In this document: piece after piece, positions 15,927 to 24,266 of the stretch | How the letters are laid out: the number at the start of each line of letters is the position of its first letter | Numbering within the stretch: position 1 is the stretch's first letter | NCBI RefSeq assembly: GCF_900099705.1 | Contig: NZ_LT629695.1 | Location: 1,798,001 to 1,862,000, forward strand | Source: Agrococcus jejuensis | Lineage (GTDB): Bacteria > Actinomycetota > Actinomycetes > Actinomycetales > Microbacteriaceae | DNA length: 64,000 bases | Direction: 5' to 3' | Made by a program: the position numbers and the translations under genes | Notes under the pieces: generated by a model | Seen by the model: only the letters and a program-made list of their open reading frames with translations | Databases searched by the model: none | Told to the model about the DNA's origin: nothing

Positions 15927-16727
15927 TCAGATGGTCGCGACGGAGCCCGCGTCGACACGATAGTTCGACCCGTTCACGAACGAGGCGAGGTCGGAGCAGA
16001 GGAAGGCGATGACGGCCGCGACCTCCTCGGGCTCGCCTCGGCGGCCGAGCTCCATGTACGGCCGCTCCTCGTCGAGGAACGACTCGATGGCCTCGTCGCG
16101 GTCGGTGCCGCGCTCGTCGGCCCGCTTGTCCATCATCGCGTCGGTCATGGGCGTGTGGATGAACGCGGGCGAGACGGCGTTCACGAGCAGCCCCTCCTTC
16201 GCGTAGCTGCGCGACAGACCCTTCGACAGCGCGAGGATGCCGGCCTTCGCGGCGCAGTACGGCAGCTCGTCGTCGTACGGCTGCACCGCGTCCTCCGACG
16301 CGAGCAGCACGAGCCGACCCCAGCCGCCGCTGCGCAGGTCGGGGAGGAACTCGCGAACGAGCCGCACGGGGCCGAGCAGGTCGATCTCGACCGTGTCGAC
16401 CCAGCCGGCGTCGTCGATCTCGTGGAAGAGGCCCTGCGCACCCGTCACGCCCGCGGACTGCACGAGGATGTCGATCTCGCCGACGGACTCGGCGACGCGC
16501 GCGTGCAGCGCGGCGAGCGACTCGACGCTCGTCACGTCGGCAGGGAAGGCGAAGAGCCTGTCCGCGTCGGCCTCGAGCCGATCGGCCGCCTCGCGCAGGC
16601 TGTCGGCGTCCTTGTCGCTGAGGACGACCGTCGCGCCCTCCTCCAGCAGCACCCGCGCGGTGTGCCAGCCGATGCCCGAGTCTCCGCCCGTGACGAGCGC
16701 GACCTTGCCTGCGATGCCCAGATCCAT
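15927..16727 (-). CDS. SDR family oxidoreductase
   Basis: A 266-residue classical short-chain dehydrogenase: TGGDSGIG at residues 13-20, an acidic residue after strand 2 (LSDKDAD) that favours NAD over NADP, VQSAGV, the catalytic Ser in LASEDAV and Tyr/Lys in PYCAAKAG. The C-terminal VNGSNYRVDAGSVATI completes the fold. GGAGGAAG precedes ATG 16727. It is not as close to the YghA-like pair as they are to each other. The substrate is unknown; it is co-oriented with the downstream hydrolase. Confidence 0.88.
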   Translation of the reverse strand: MDLGIAGKVALVTGGDSGIGWHTARVLLEEGATVVLSDKDADSLREAADRLEADADRLFAFPADVTSVESLAALHARVAESVGEIDILVQSAGVTGAQGLFHEIDDAGWVDTVEIDLLGPVRLVREFLPDLRSGGWGRLVLLASEDAVQPYDDELPYCAAKAGILALSKGLSRSYAKEGLLVNAVSPAFIHTPMTDAMMDKRADERGTDRDEAIESFLDEERPYMELGRRGEPEEVAAVIAFLCSDLASFVNGSNYRVDAGSVATI

Positions 16728-16770
16728 GCGTCTTCCTCCGTGTCGTGTCGTGTCGTGCGTGGTGACCGCG

Positions 16771-16986
16771 TCAGTCCTGCAGCCGCCGCAGCGCCGAGCC
16801 CTTGTGCGCGGCGGTCGCGCCGGTCTTCTCGGACTCGACGATGTACGCGGGCTCGTCATCGGATGCGGTGAAGCGCTGGCCGTCGTGCTGGAAGTCCTTC
16901 GTGCGCCGCTCGAGCACCTTCCCCTGCGTGCGACCCTGCGACGTCGTCCAGCTCACGCGGTCGCCCTTCGACAGGTCCTTCGTCAT
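16771..16986 (-). CDS. DUF2945 (HVA1/TUDOR-like) small protein
   Basis: A 71-residue protein starting MTKDLSKGDRVSWTTSQGRT with GKVLERRTKDFQHDGQ, the small SH3/Tudor-like barrel named after hypervirulence-associated protein 1 (DUF2945). Its molecular role in bacteria is unknown. The start overlaps the stop of the preceding gene by 4 nt (ATGA), so the two form an operon. Confidence 0.85.
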   Translation of the reverse strand: MTKDLSKGDRVSWTTSQGRTQGKVLERRTKDFQHDGQRFTASDDEPAYIVESEKTGATAAHKGSALRRLQD

Positions 16987-17702
16987 GGACGCTCCTCCTC
17001 CTTCACGTCGTCGGGGATGTGCTGCACGTGGGTGAGCACCCGATCCCACTCGCCGACGAGCGCGCCCGTGGCCCACTCGACGTCCGTCGTGCTCGCGTCC
17101 GCCGGCCGCTCGGGATCGATGACGAGCACGGCACCCGCGACGGGCACCCTCGCCCACCGCTGAGCGATCGACTCGGCGCCGTCGCTCGACAGCTCCGCCA
17201 TGTCCTCGTCGGGCTCGAGGCCCCGCGCGAGGCGGTCGCCGAGCGTGCCGACAGACGGGCCGTCGCCGGTGTCGGGCAGCGGCTCGTCGTGCGTGCCCTC
17301 CTCGCCGAGGTCGGGCGCGATGAGCGCCACGTTGGCGAACAGCTCCGAGTGGTCGAGCACGAGCGCCGCCGCGAGCAGCGCGCCGCTGCCCCAGCCGACG
17401 ACGCCGATGCGCTGCAGATCCTGCGCGCCCGTGCGCGCACCCGTCTGCCGCGCCTCGCGCACGTACTCGGCGATCGCAGCCGCATGCTGCTGCGGCGTCA
17501 CGACGACCTCCGCATCCTGCACCACCGGATCCGCGACGAGCAGATGCACGGGATGCCGCACGGTCACCGAGGGGTCGGGATCGACGAACCCCGTGACCTC
17601 ACGCGGGTTGCAGAGGATCACGAGGTCCTCGGCGAACGGCGTGCCCGCGTTCGAGAGCGCGAGCACGGTGCCGGAGGGCAGGGTCACGTGGAGGTCGGCC
17701 AT
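16983..17702 (-). CDS. alpha/beta hydrolase-like conserved protein
   Basis: A 239-residue protein with the strand and turn order of an alpha/beta hydrolase: VILCNPREVTG, IGVVGWGSGALLAAALVL at the nucleophile elbow, NVALIAPDLG and GAVLVIDPERP. The elbow reads G-W-G-S-G, so the usual nucleophile position is not a clean GxSxG and the protein may be non-catalytic. Residues 140-190 hold an acidic insert. It is the first gene of a pair with the DUF2945 protein. Confidence 0.6.
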   Translation of the reverse strand: MADLHVTLPSGTVLALSNAGTPFAEDLVILCNPREVTGFVDPDPSVTVRHPVHLLVADPVVQDAEVVVTPQQHAAAIAEYVREARQTGARTGAQDLQRIGVVGWGSGALLAAALVLDHSELFANVALIAPDLGEEGTHDEPLPDTGDGPSVGTLGDRLARGLEPDEDMAELSSDGAESIAQRWARVPVAGAVLVIDPERPADASTTDVEWATGALVGEWDRVLTHVQHIPDDVKEEERP

Positions 17703-17846
17703 GCCTCCACGATGTCGGCCGCCCGCATCCGGCGCAGGGCCTTGCGGATGCGCGCGCAGGGGAGCACGCGCGCTCGCGATCCGCAACGGGGCGCGCGGTC
17801 GGGGTGGTGCTCGCGAGCCTGGGACGACCGATGAGAGGAGCCGACG

Positions 17847-18323
17847 ATGGCGAAGACCGAGCTCGAGCAGGTGCAGGCGATGCTGGAGGGATTCCGGTTC
17901 GCGATGCTCACGACGCGCGACGAGCAGGGGATGCTGCAGGCGCATCCGCTGACGGTGCAGGAGCGGGAGTTCGACGGCGACCTGTGGTTCATCGTGGGCG
18001 GCGACGCGCCGCTCGTGCAGCACGTGGGCGTCGACCCGGCGGTGGGCGTCTCGTTCAGCGGGGACTCGTCGTGGCTGTCGATCTCGGGCACGGCGGCGGT
18101 CGTCGACGACCCGGCGCTGCTCGAGTCGCTGTGGAACCCGGTGGTCGACGCGTGGTTCCCCGAGGGCCCGCGGGAGTCGAAGGCGACGCTGCTCAAGGTC
18201 GACTCCGCCAGCGCCCAGTACTGGGACAGCCCCGGCCGGCTCGCGACGCTCGTGAGCCTCGTCACCTCGAGGGTGACGGGCGAGCCGAAGGGCGGCGAGA
18301 GCGGCACGGTGCAGCTCGACTGA
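17847..18323 (+). CDS. pyridoxamine 5'-phosphate oxidase family protein (GSP26-like)
   Basis: A 158-residue split-barrel flavin-binding protein: FRFAMLTTRDEQGMLQAHPLT, LWFIVGGDAPLVQHV, VGVSFSGDSSWLSISGTA, then WFPEGPRESKATLLKV, the pattern of general stress protein 26. Family members bind FMN or F420; the reaction is unknown. GAGAGGAG lies before ATG 17847. It is divergent from the DUF2945 operon. Confidence 0.88.
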   Translation: MAKTELEQVQAMLEGFRFAMLTTRDEQGMLQAHPLTVQEREFDGDLWFIVGGDAPLVQHVGVDPAVGVSFSGDSSWLSISGTAAVVDDPALLESLWNPVVDAWFPEGPRESKATLLKVDSASAQYWDSPGRLATLVSLVTSRVTGEPKGGESGTVQLD

Positions 18324-18350
18324 GCCGCGCACACGTGCCGGGACGCGGCG

Positions 18351-18424
18351 CTACGACGCGTCGGGCGTCGATCCGTCGTCGTCTGGCTCGTCGCCGCTCC
18401 GCACGAGCCCCAGCACGAGGAATG
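18351..18424 (-). pseudogene. fragment duplicating the 3' end of the small membrane gene at 21314
   Basis: Read on the minus strand this stretch encodes AFLVLGLVRSGDEPDDDGST followed by PDAS and a TAG stop. It is nearly identical to the C-terminus of the intact 62-residue protein at 21314-21502. No start codon or membrane part is left: upstream it runs directly into the stop of the cation transporter gene. A decayed or recombined duplicate is the simplest reading. Confidence 0.6.
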
Positions 18425-18449
18425 CGCGCCGGCTGCTGCCGACGCGGCC

Positions 18450-19463
18450 TCAGTCGCGTTCGACTCCACCGATCGCAGCCGCTCGACGACGGCCGCCCGT
18501 GACGTCCTCGGGCACCTCGGCGACCGGCACGATCACGACGTCCTGCAGCTTCCAGTCGAGCGAGCGGGCTGCGCGCGCGGCGTGGTCGAGCCGACGTTGC
18601 GACACGCGACCCCGGCGCGCGACGAGGAAGACCTCCGCGTGCAGCACATGCCCTTGGTCGCGCACGCGGCAGCCCGCATCCGACACCCACGCGAGCCTGC
18701 GCATCCGCTGCGTCAGCCGCTCCTCGAGCGGATGCGGGCGGTCGTGGTCGACGGTCGTCGCGCGATGGTCGATGAGGTCGAGCACGGCGATGCGCAGGTT
18801 GCGCAGCCCGTCGCGCAGGATGCCGACGGCGATGAAGAGCGCGGCCGCCGAGTCGAGCCACCAGATGCCGAGCCCGATGCCGGTGACGCCGACGATCGAC
18901 CCGACCGCGGTCGTCCAGTCGGCCTTGTTCATGTCGGCGTCGGCGTAGAGCAGCTTGTCGTGCAGCCGCTCGGCGAGCCGGATCTTGATGCGGCCGATGA
19001 CGATGGGCGGCACGATCGTGAGCGCCATGACGCCGATCATGAGCCAGCCGAGCCACACGACGTGTCCGAGCACGACCACGGTGCCGACCGTCGGGTGCTC
19101 GGCGGCGACGAGCGTCGAGATGGACTCCACGATGAGGAACGTGCCCATGCCCGTGAGCGCGACCGCCGACACGAGGTGGCCGATGCCCACGGTGCGGTGC
19201 AGGCCGTACGGGAACCGCTCGCTCGGCGCCGTGCGGATGATGCGCACGGCGACGAGGAACGCGATCGGCGGGATGAACGACAGCAGGTCCTCGAAGAACG
19301 CCGCGCGCATCGCCTGCGAGCTGCCGACCGTGAGGTACACGAGCGTCACGGTCACCGCGAGGAACGCGAGGGTGACCCATTCGAGGCGCACGGCGCGACG
19401 CAGCAGGTCGCGCTCGCGCTCCGGCAGCTCGGTCGCGCCGAACGACGCCGTGCGCGTCGTCAC
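18450..19463 (-). CDS. cation diffusion facilitator family transporter
   Basis: A 337-residue membrane protein with about six hydrophobic helices in residues 25-215 (WVTLAFLAVTVTLVYLTVG, GIGHLVSAVALTGMGTFLIV, LMIGVMALTIVPPIVIG) and a cytosolic C-terminal domain. CDF proteins export divalent metals by proton antiport. The metal sites are atypical: FFEDLLSF stands where HxxxD is usual in helix 2, and ADADMNKADW in helix 5, so the metal is uncertain. The GTG start (19463) overlaps the stop of the upstream lipoprotein gene, an unusual coupling of a metal exporter with a solute-binding-like protein. Confidence 0.82.
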   Translation of the reverse strand: MTTRTASFGATELPERERDLLRRAVRLEWVTLAFLAVTVTLVYLTVGSSQAMRAAFFEDLLSFIPPIAFLVAVRIIRTAPSERFPYGLHRTVGIGHLVSAVALTGMGTFLIVESISTLVAAEHPTVGTVVVLGHVVWLGWLMIGVMALTIVPPIVIGRIKIRLAERLHDKLLYADADMNKADWTTAVGSIVGVTGIGLGIWWLDSAAALFIAVGILRDGLRNLRIAVLDLIDHRATTVDHDRPHPLEERLTQRMRRLAWVSDAGCRVRDQGHVLHAEVFLVARRGRVSQRRLDHAARAARSLDWKLQDVVIVPVAEVPEDVTGGRRRAAAIGGVERD

Positions 19464-19927
19464 CGCAGCTCCTCGGTGAGGAAGGTCTCGAGCGCCACGA
19501 GGAAGGCGTTCTCGCCCAGCGGCGTCGCCATGACGTGGTTCGTGGAGGCGCCGGTCTCGTCGGTCGTCGTGAGGTACGTGCGGGTGATCGCCGCATGGGT
19601 CGTCCACGGCGTCGCGTCGCTGAGCCCGCCGATCACGAGGTCGAGGTCGCCGGCCTCGAGCGCCTCCATGAGGTGCTCCTCGCCGCCCTCGGTCCATTCG
19701 ACCTGCGCGTCGAGCGAGTCGGCGAACCCCTCGACGAGCTCGGCCTCACGGCCGACGCCCTGGCCGTCGACGACCTCGGCCCATCCCTCGTGCGGCGAGA
19801 CGCCCACGTGCAGCGTGCCGCCGCGCACGTCGTCGAGCGTGCCGTCGGGATCGACGGGGATCTGCAGCCCGCACCCGGCGAGCAGCAGCACGGGCGCCGC
19901 GAGCACGGCGGCGACGAGTCGGCGCAT
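19460..19927 (-). CDS. miniature solute-binding lipoprotein (family 3-like)
   Basis: A 155-residue lipoprotein: signal peptide with lipobox LLLAGC (lipidated Cys19), then GTLHVGVSPHEGWAEV, ELVEGFADSLDAQVEWTEGG and DLDLVIGGLSDATPWTTHAAITRTY, which match the first lobe of amino-acid-type (family 3) binding proteins. It is about 100 residues short of a full two-lobe protein but ends cleanly with a stop, so it is either reduced or a different ligand sensor. It has a leaderless-type promoter (TACGCT, six-base gap). It is coupled to the cation transporter by a GTGA overlap. No permease lies nearby. Confidence 0.7.
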   Translation of the reverse strand: MRRLVAAVLAAPVLLLAGCGLQIPVDPDGTLDDVRGGTLHVGVSPHEGWAEVVDGQGVGREAELVEGFADSLDAQVEWTEGGEEHLMEALEAGDLDLVIGGLSDATPWTTHAAITRTYLTTTDETGASTNHVMATPLGENAFLVALETFLTEELR

Positions 19928-20123
19928 TGGGCGAGCGTAGGCCGGTGTCCGTCGCCGGCGTCGGGGGTTGCGCGCTCCTGGTCGAAGTGCGTCGGCACGC
20001 GTCGGCGCCGGCGGCCTTGCGTGGGTGCGCGGTACGGGGTCCGTGGGCCGCGCGCAAGGCCGTCGTGCGACGCGTCGACCGCTGCGACCGTGGGACGACC
20101 ACCACGACGAAGAGGAGGACGCC

Positions 20124-21260
20124 ATGCGAGCCATCGTCTATCGAGGCCCGAAGGAGGTCGCGCTCGAGGAGGTTCCCGACGCGACGATCGAGGCTCCCAC
20201 CGATGCGGTCGTGCGCATCACCACCACGAACATCTGCGGCTCCGACCTGCACATGTACGAGGGGCGTACCGCGGTCGAGGCGGGGACCGTGCTGGGGCAC
20301 GAGAACATGGGCATCGTCGAGGAGGTCGGCCCCGGCGTCGAGCGCATCCGCGTCGGCGACCGCGTCGCCGTGCCGTTCAACGTCGCCTGCGGCTCGTGCC
20401 GGTCGTGCCTCACAGGCTGGACGTCGTTCTGCGAGCGCACGAACCCGAACGAGGGCATGCAGGGCGCCGCGTACGGCTACGCGAACATGGGCCCGTATCG
20501 CGGCGGTCAGGCCGAGCGCCTGCGCGTGCCGTACGCCGACTTCAACCTCCTGCGGCTGCCGGAGGGCGACGAGCACGAGCTCGACTTCGCCATGCTCTCC
20601 GACATCTTCCCCACCGGCTGGCACGGCGTCGCGATGTCGGGACTCGCGCCCGGCGATCGCGTCACCATCATGGGCGCGGGACCCGTGGGCCTCATGGCCG
20701 CGCACAGCGCGCGCATCATGGGTGCGCGCGAGGTGTTCGTCGTCGACCGCCGCCCCGACCGTCTCGCGCTCGCCGAGCGCGCGGACGCCATCCCGATCGA
20801 CGACTCGAAGGGCGACCCCGTCGAGCAGATCCTCGAGGCGACCGGCGGTGCCGGCACGGAGCGCGGCGTCGAAGCCGTCGGCTGGCAGGCGCACGACCCG
20901 CAGGGCGACGAGCACCCGGAGGCGACGCTCGACGCGCTCGTGCAGGCCGTGCAGGTGCACGGCGGCATCGGCGTCGTCGGCGTCTTCGTGCCCGAGGATC
21001 CGGGTGCTCCTGACGAGCGTGCCGCCGAGGGGCGGATCGGCTGGGACTTCGGCACCTTCTTCACGAAGGGCCAGCAGCTCGGCACCGGACAGGCGCCCGT
21101 GAAGCGCTACGACCGCCAGCTGCGCGACCTCATCGTCGCCGGCCGTGCGACGCCGTCGTGGATCGTGTCGCACGAGGTCGGCCTCGACGACGCGGTGGAT
21201 GCGTACGAGCGCTTCGACCGCCGCGAGGATGGCTGGACGAAGGTGCTGCTGCACCCCTGA
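20124..21260 (+). CDS. zinc-dependent dehydrogenase, glutathione-independent formaldehyde dehydrogenase type
   Basis: A 378-residue medium-chain dehydrogenase. Catalytic zinc ligands are in NICGSDLHMYEG and LGHENMGIVEEVG; the structural zinc loop is CGSCRSCLTGWTSFC; the NAD fold is VTIMGAGPVGLMAA with the acidic end FVVDRRPDR. The long insertion with QGAAYGYANMGPYRGGQAE is typical of the FdhA-like group, which oxidises formaldehyde or other aldehydes with tightly bound NAD. GAGGAGG precedes ATG 20124. It is monocistronic, with a perfect terminator after it. Confidence 0.9.
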   Translation: MRAIVYRGPKEVALEEVPDATIEAPTDAVVRITTTNICGSDLHMYEGRTAVEAGTVLGHENMGIVEEVGPGVERIRVGDRVAVPFNVACGSCRSCLTGWTSFCERTNPNEGMQGAAYGYANMGPYRGGQAERLRVPYADFNLLRLPEGDEHELDFAMLSDIFPTGWHGVAMSGLAPGDRVTIMGAGPVGLMAAHSARIMGAREVFVVDRRPDRLALAERADAIPIDDSKGDPVEQILEATGGAGTERGVEAVGWQAHDPQGDEHPEATLDALVQAVQVHGGIGVVGVFVPEDPGAPDERAAEGRIGWDFGTFFTKGQQLGTGQAPVKRYDRQLRDLIVAGRATPSWIVSHEVGLDDAVDAYERFDRREDGWTKVLLHP

Positions 21261-21266
21261 GCAGCC

Positions 21267-21301
21267 GACGAGGGCCCGTGGTGCGACCACGGGCCCTCGT
21301 C
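21267..21301. terminator. bidirectional terminator hairpin
   Basis: Perfect 16-bp inverted repeat (gacgagggcccgtggt / accacgggccctcgtc) with a 3-nt loop, between the convergent dehydrogenase and small membrane genes. It can serve both. Confidence 0.88.
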
Positions 21302-21313
21302 ATGCGCGCAGCG

Positions 21314-21502
21314 TCACGACGCGTCGGGCGTCGACTCCTCGTCGTCGGGCTCGTCGCCGCTGCGCACGAGCCCCAGCACGAGGAACGTGAAGGCCATCGG
21401 TGCGAACGCCATCCAGACGGGCTGCTCGGCGATGAAGAACAGCAGCGCGGCACCACCGAACACGATCGCGAGCGGCAGGAACGCGGCGCGGGATCCGGTC
21501 AT
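21314..21502 (-). CDS. small two-helix membrane protein
   Basis: A 62-residue protein with two hydrophobic segments (FLPLAIVFGGAALLFFIAEQ and VWMAFAPMAFTFLVLGLV) and an acidic tail GDEPDDEESTPDAS. No family is known to me. The promoter looks leaderless: TAGCCT with a six-base gap before ATG. A second, headless copy of its tail lies at 18351-18424. Confidence 0.7.
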   Translation of the reverse strand: MTGSRAAFLPLAIVFGGAALLFFIAEQPVWMAFAPMAFTFLVLGLVRSGDEPDDEESTPDAS

Positions 21503-21537
21503 GGCACCAGGCTAGGCAGCGAGCCTGGACACCCGCG

Positions 21538-22944
21538 CTACTCGAGCTGCTGCTCGAGGCGCGTCTGCAGGTCGGCGAGCAAGGCCGCCACGTCGGCCTC
21601 GCCCGGCTCCGCCGACGCGAGCGTCGCGAGCGTCTCGTCGAGCGCATCCGTCGCCTCGGCCGGGCCGAGCACCGTCGCCATGTCTGCGCCGCCCGCGACC
21701 GCCGCGACGACCGCCGCGCGCTCGGGATGCTGCTCGGCGAACGTCGCACCGGCGGTCGTCGTGACCGGCACCGTGCCCGTCGCATCCGCGAGCTCGACCT
21801 GCTGGCCGGCCTGCGTGAGGAAGGCGATGAGATCGCGCGCCTCGTCGCCCGTGCGCGTGTCTGCAGGGATCGCCCAGCACGACGACGAGGCGAACGCCGC
21901 GGCGTTCGCGGGGCCGGCGGGCAGCGGCACGAGGCGCACGCCGTCGAGCAGCGCCGCCGCGTCGGGAGCGGAGTCGGTGGATGCGGATGCGTCGGGCGAC
22001 GCCGACGGGTCGGCGCTCTCGTCGACGCCCTCCGACTCGGGCGCGTCCGACGCGTCGAGCGTCTCCGTCGGCTCGATGCGCTCGGGCTCGTCGGAGGAGG
22101 TCGGGTCGGGCGTCTCGCTCGGGGCCGGCGCCGCGGCCTCGGCCGCGAGCAGGTCGCCCAGGTCGACGTACGCCATCGCCGCCTCGCCCGTCGCGAACGC
22201 CGCCGCCGCCGACGAGGCGCCGAGGTCCGACGGCCAGGCGAGCGCGCCCGCGTCGTGCATCCGCACCGCGAGGTCGAGCGCGGAGGCGTTCTCGGGGGAG
22301 TCGGCGACGGCGCCCGACTCGTCGACCAGCGCCCCGCCCGCCTGCGCCAGCAGTGCGCCGAGGTGCTCGGCGTCGGGGTCGATCGCGAGGCCCGCGGCGT
22401 CGTCGGTCGTGAGCGCGCCGGCGATCGTCTCGAGCTGCTCCCACGTGGTCGGCACGTCGGCGTCGGTGAGGCCCGCATCCGCCCACGCCTGCTCCGAGAT
22501 CGCGAGCGTCGTCGCATCCGCCGACCGCGGCACGCACTGCAGCTCGCTGCCATCGGACACCACGTCGAGCAGCGACGGCACGATGTCGCCCGCGTCGGCG
22601 AAGCGGCCGTACGGCTCGAGGTAGCCCTCGTAGCGCTCGAGGCTCGTCGTGGGCAGCGCGAACACGTCGGGCGGGTTCGCGTTCGCGAACGACTCCGCGA
22701 GCTGCTGCTCGAGGTCCGACGCGAGCACGATGCGCACGTCGGAGCCCGACGTCTCGCTCCACGCATCCACCTGGGTCTGCAGCACGTCGACCTCGGCGGG
22801 CGTGCCGTCGACGAGCATGCGCAGCGACGGGCCGGATGCGGGCTCCGACGACGTCGGGTCGGGCGACGGGCCGCCCTGGCACGCGGCGAGCGTCAGGGCC
22901 GCGAGGGCGGCGACGCTCACGGTCGCGATGCGGGGGATCGGCAC
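21538..22944 (-). CDS. orphan sugar-binding lipoprotein with acidic insert
   Basis: A 468-residue family-1-type extracellular solute-binding protein. Lipobox LTLAAC follows the GTG start at 22944. It is clearly paralogous to the binding protein at 39399 (shared: LTTDD, ADSPEN, AGALAWPSDLG against AGSLAWPADLG, LPAGP, CWAIP against CWGIP). It differs by a 55-residue Ser/Pro/Asp/Glu-rich low-complexity stretch (about residues 265-320, with PTETLDASDAPESEG) replacing the loop after AMAYVDLGD. No permease gene adjoins it, so it may feed the transporter at 37-40 kb or act as a sensor. The start is supported by the signal peptide, not by a ribosome site. Confidence 0.82.
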   Translation of the reverse strand: MPIPRIATVSVAALAALTLAACQGGPSPDPTSSEPASGPSLRMLVDGTPAEVDVLQTQVDAWSETSGSDVRIVLASDLEQQLAESFANANPPDVFALPTTSLERYEGYLEPYGRFADAGDIVPSLLDVVSDGSELQCVPRSADATTLAISEQAWADAGLTDADVPTTWEQLETIAGALTTDDAAGLAIDPDAEHLGALLAQAGGALVDESGAVADSPENASALDLAVRMHDAGALAWPSDLGASSAAAAFATGEAAMAYVDLGDLLAAEAAAPAPSETPDPTSSDEPERIEPTETLDASDAPESEGVDESADPSASPDASASTDSAPDAAALLDGVRLVPLPAGPANAAAFASSSCWAIPADTRTGDEARDLIAFLTQAGQQVELADATGTVPVTTTAGATFAEQHPERAAVVAAVAGGADMATVLGPAEATDALDETLATLASAEPGEADVAALLADLQTRLEQQLE

Positions 22945-22995
22945 GCCCCTACGATCCCGTGCCGGGTGCGTGCGGGGCAACTTGGGTTCCCTGCC

Positions 22996-23153
22996 GCTGG
23001 TCGAGGAGGCCGCAGCCGAAGGCTGCAGCCGTCACGAGACCACGCGACGTGCCCGCTCGACGCGACCGTGCGCGTGGCTCGGCACGAGCGGCGGTCGCGT
23101 GGTCTCGTGACGCGGGCTCGCCCAGGGGCTCGCGCGCTCCTCGACCAGCTGGT
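22996..23153. repeat. palindromic repeat family A, copy A1
   Basis: About 158 bp between the 3' end of the Lrp gene and the orphan binding-protein gene. Outer arms gctggtcgagga / tcctcgaccagc; inner arms gtcacgagaccacgcga / cgcgtggtctcgtgac. It contains no gene. Confidence 0.85.
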
Positions 23154-23159
23154 GAGGGG

Positions 23160-24053
23160 TCACCCCACCGCCGGGCGCAGCGTCCTCGCGTAGTCCTCCT
23201 TCACGACCGCGAGGTGCAGCCACGCCTCGAGGCGCGCGACGCCCGGCAGGCCGCGCAGGCGGTCGAGGCTCGCGTACAGCGCGCCCGCCGACGGCTCGAC
23301 GAGCGTCGCGACCGCGTCGAAGCGGCCGATGGTGCGTGCGGCGAAGTCGACGCCGCGCCATTCGCGCAGCGCCGCCAGCACGGCGTCGTCGTCGCCCGTG
23401 AGGTGCAGGCCGACGCCCATCGACAGCTGCCGATGCGTGAGGCCGCGTGCCTCGACGGCGCTGATCGTGATGACGCCGGCGGCGACGAGCCGTTGCACGC
23501 GCGTCGTCACGGCCGACGGCGACAGCCGCACGGCCTCGGCGAGCGCGCGGTACCGCATCCGCCCGTCGCGCTGCAGCAGCTCGATGAGCGCGGTGTCGAC
23601 GTCGTCGATCACGAGGTCGCCGCGGTAGTCCGACACGAAGAAGCCCTTCGCGACGGCCGTGTAGACGAGCGTCGAGATGTCGGCGACGCCCGCGACGGCG
23701 CGCAGGTCGGCGAGCAGGTCGTGCAGCTGCGGCATGGATCCGACGCGCACCTCGGTCACGAGGTCGTACGTGCCGCCGACGGCCGAGACGAGCACGGTCT
23801 CGGCGAGGCCGCGCAGGTGCTGGGCGACGGGCTCGACGGGGCCGTCGACCCGAACGGACACGTGGGCGAGCACGTGCTGGCCGAGGAAGGCGGGGTCGAC
23901 GGCGGCGACGACGCGCACGGCGCCCGAGTCGAGCATGCGCGCGAGGCGGGATGCGACGCTCGCGCGCGGCTGGCCCAGGCGCTGGGCGAGCTGCTGCACG
24001 CTCGCGCGGCCGTCCTCCTGCAGGGCCCGTACGAGCTCGACGTCGACGTCCAC
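23160..24053 (-). CDS. double-module Lrp/AsnC family regulator
   Basis: A 297-residue protein made of two Lrp/AsnC modules. Each has a winged helix (VELVRALQEDGRASVQQLAQ and TALIELLQRDGRMRYRALAE) followed by a ligand-binding RAM-like domain (LAHVSVRVDGPVEPVAQHL; MGVGLHLTGDDDAVLAAL). Such fused regulators sense amino acids or related compounds. GTG 24053 has GGAGG 5 nt upstream; GTG 24059 is possible. It is divergent from the MHS transporter operon and probably controls it. An imperfect dyad in the shared region could be its site. Confidence 0.88.
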   Translation of the reverse strand: MDVDVELVRALQEDGRASVQQLAQRLGQPRASVASRLARMLDSGAVRVVAAVDPAFLGQHVLAHVSVRVDGPVEPVAQHLRGLAETVLVSAVGGTYDLVTEVRVGSMPQLHDLLADLRAVAGVADISTLVYTAVAKGFFVSDYRGDLVIDDVDTALIELLQRDGRMRYRALAEAVRLSPSAVTTRVQRLVAAGVITISAVEARGLTHRQLSMGVGLHLTGDDDAVLAALREWRGVDFAARTIGRFDAVATLVEPSAGALYASLDRLRGLPGVARLEAWLHLAVVKEDYARTLRPAVG

Positions 24054-24158
24054 GGGCACCTCCGCGAGAAACCGGACAACGCGCGACAGCGCGTGCAGGA
24101 CTCCAGCATACGAACCCAAGGAGGGTCCGCAAGGGCGACTCCTGCACCAAGAAGCGTC

Positions 24159-24196
24159 CAGAACGCCAGCGCGAGACGCGATGCACCAGAGTTCTG
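24159..24196. promoter_or_regulatory. candidate operator dyad between Lrp gene and transporter operon
   Basis: cagaac (24159-24164) and gttctg (24191-24196) are inverted across 26 bp, flanked by gtcca and ctggac. It lies in the 213-bp divergent region. The match is short, so this is only a candidate for Lrp binding. Confidence 0.3.
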
Positions 24197-24266
24197 CGCT
24201 GGACCAGCACCCCAGACGCGCGTACGCTCCCCGGCATCCGTCTCGAACCGCGAAGGAGCGGGCGCC

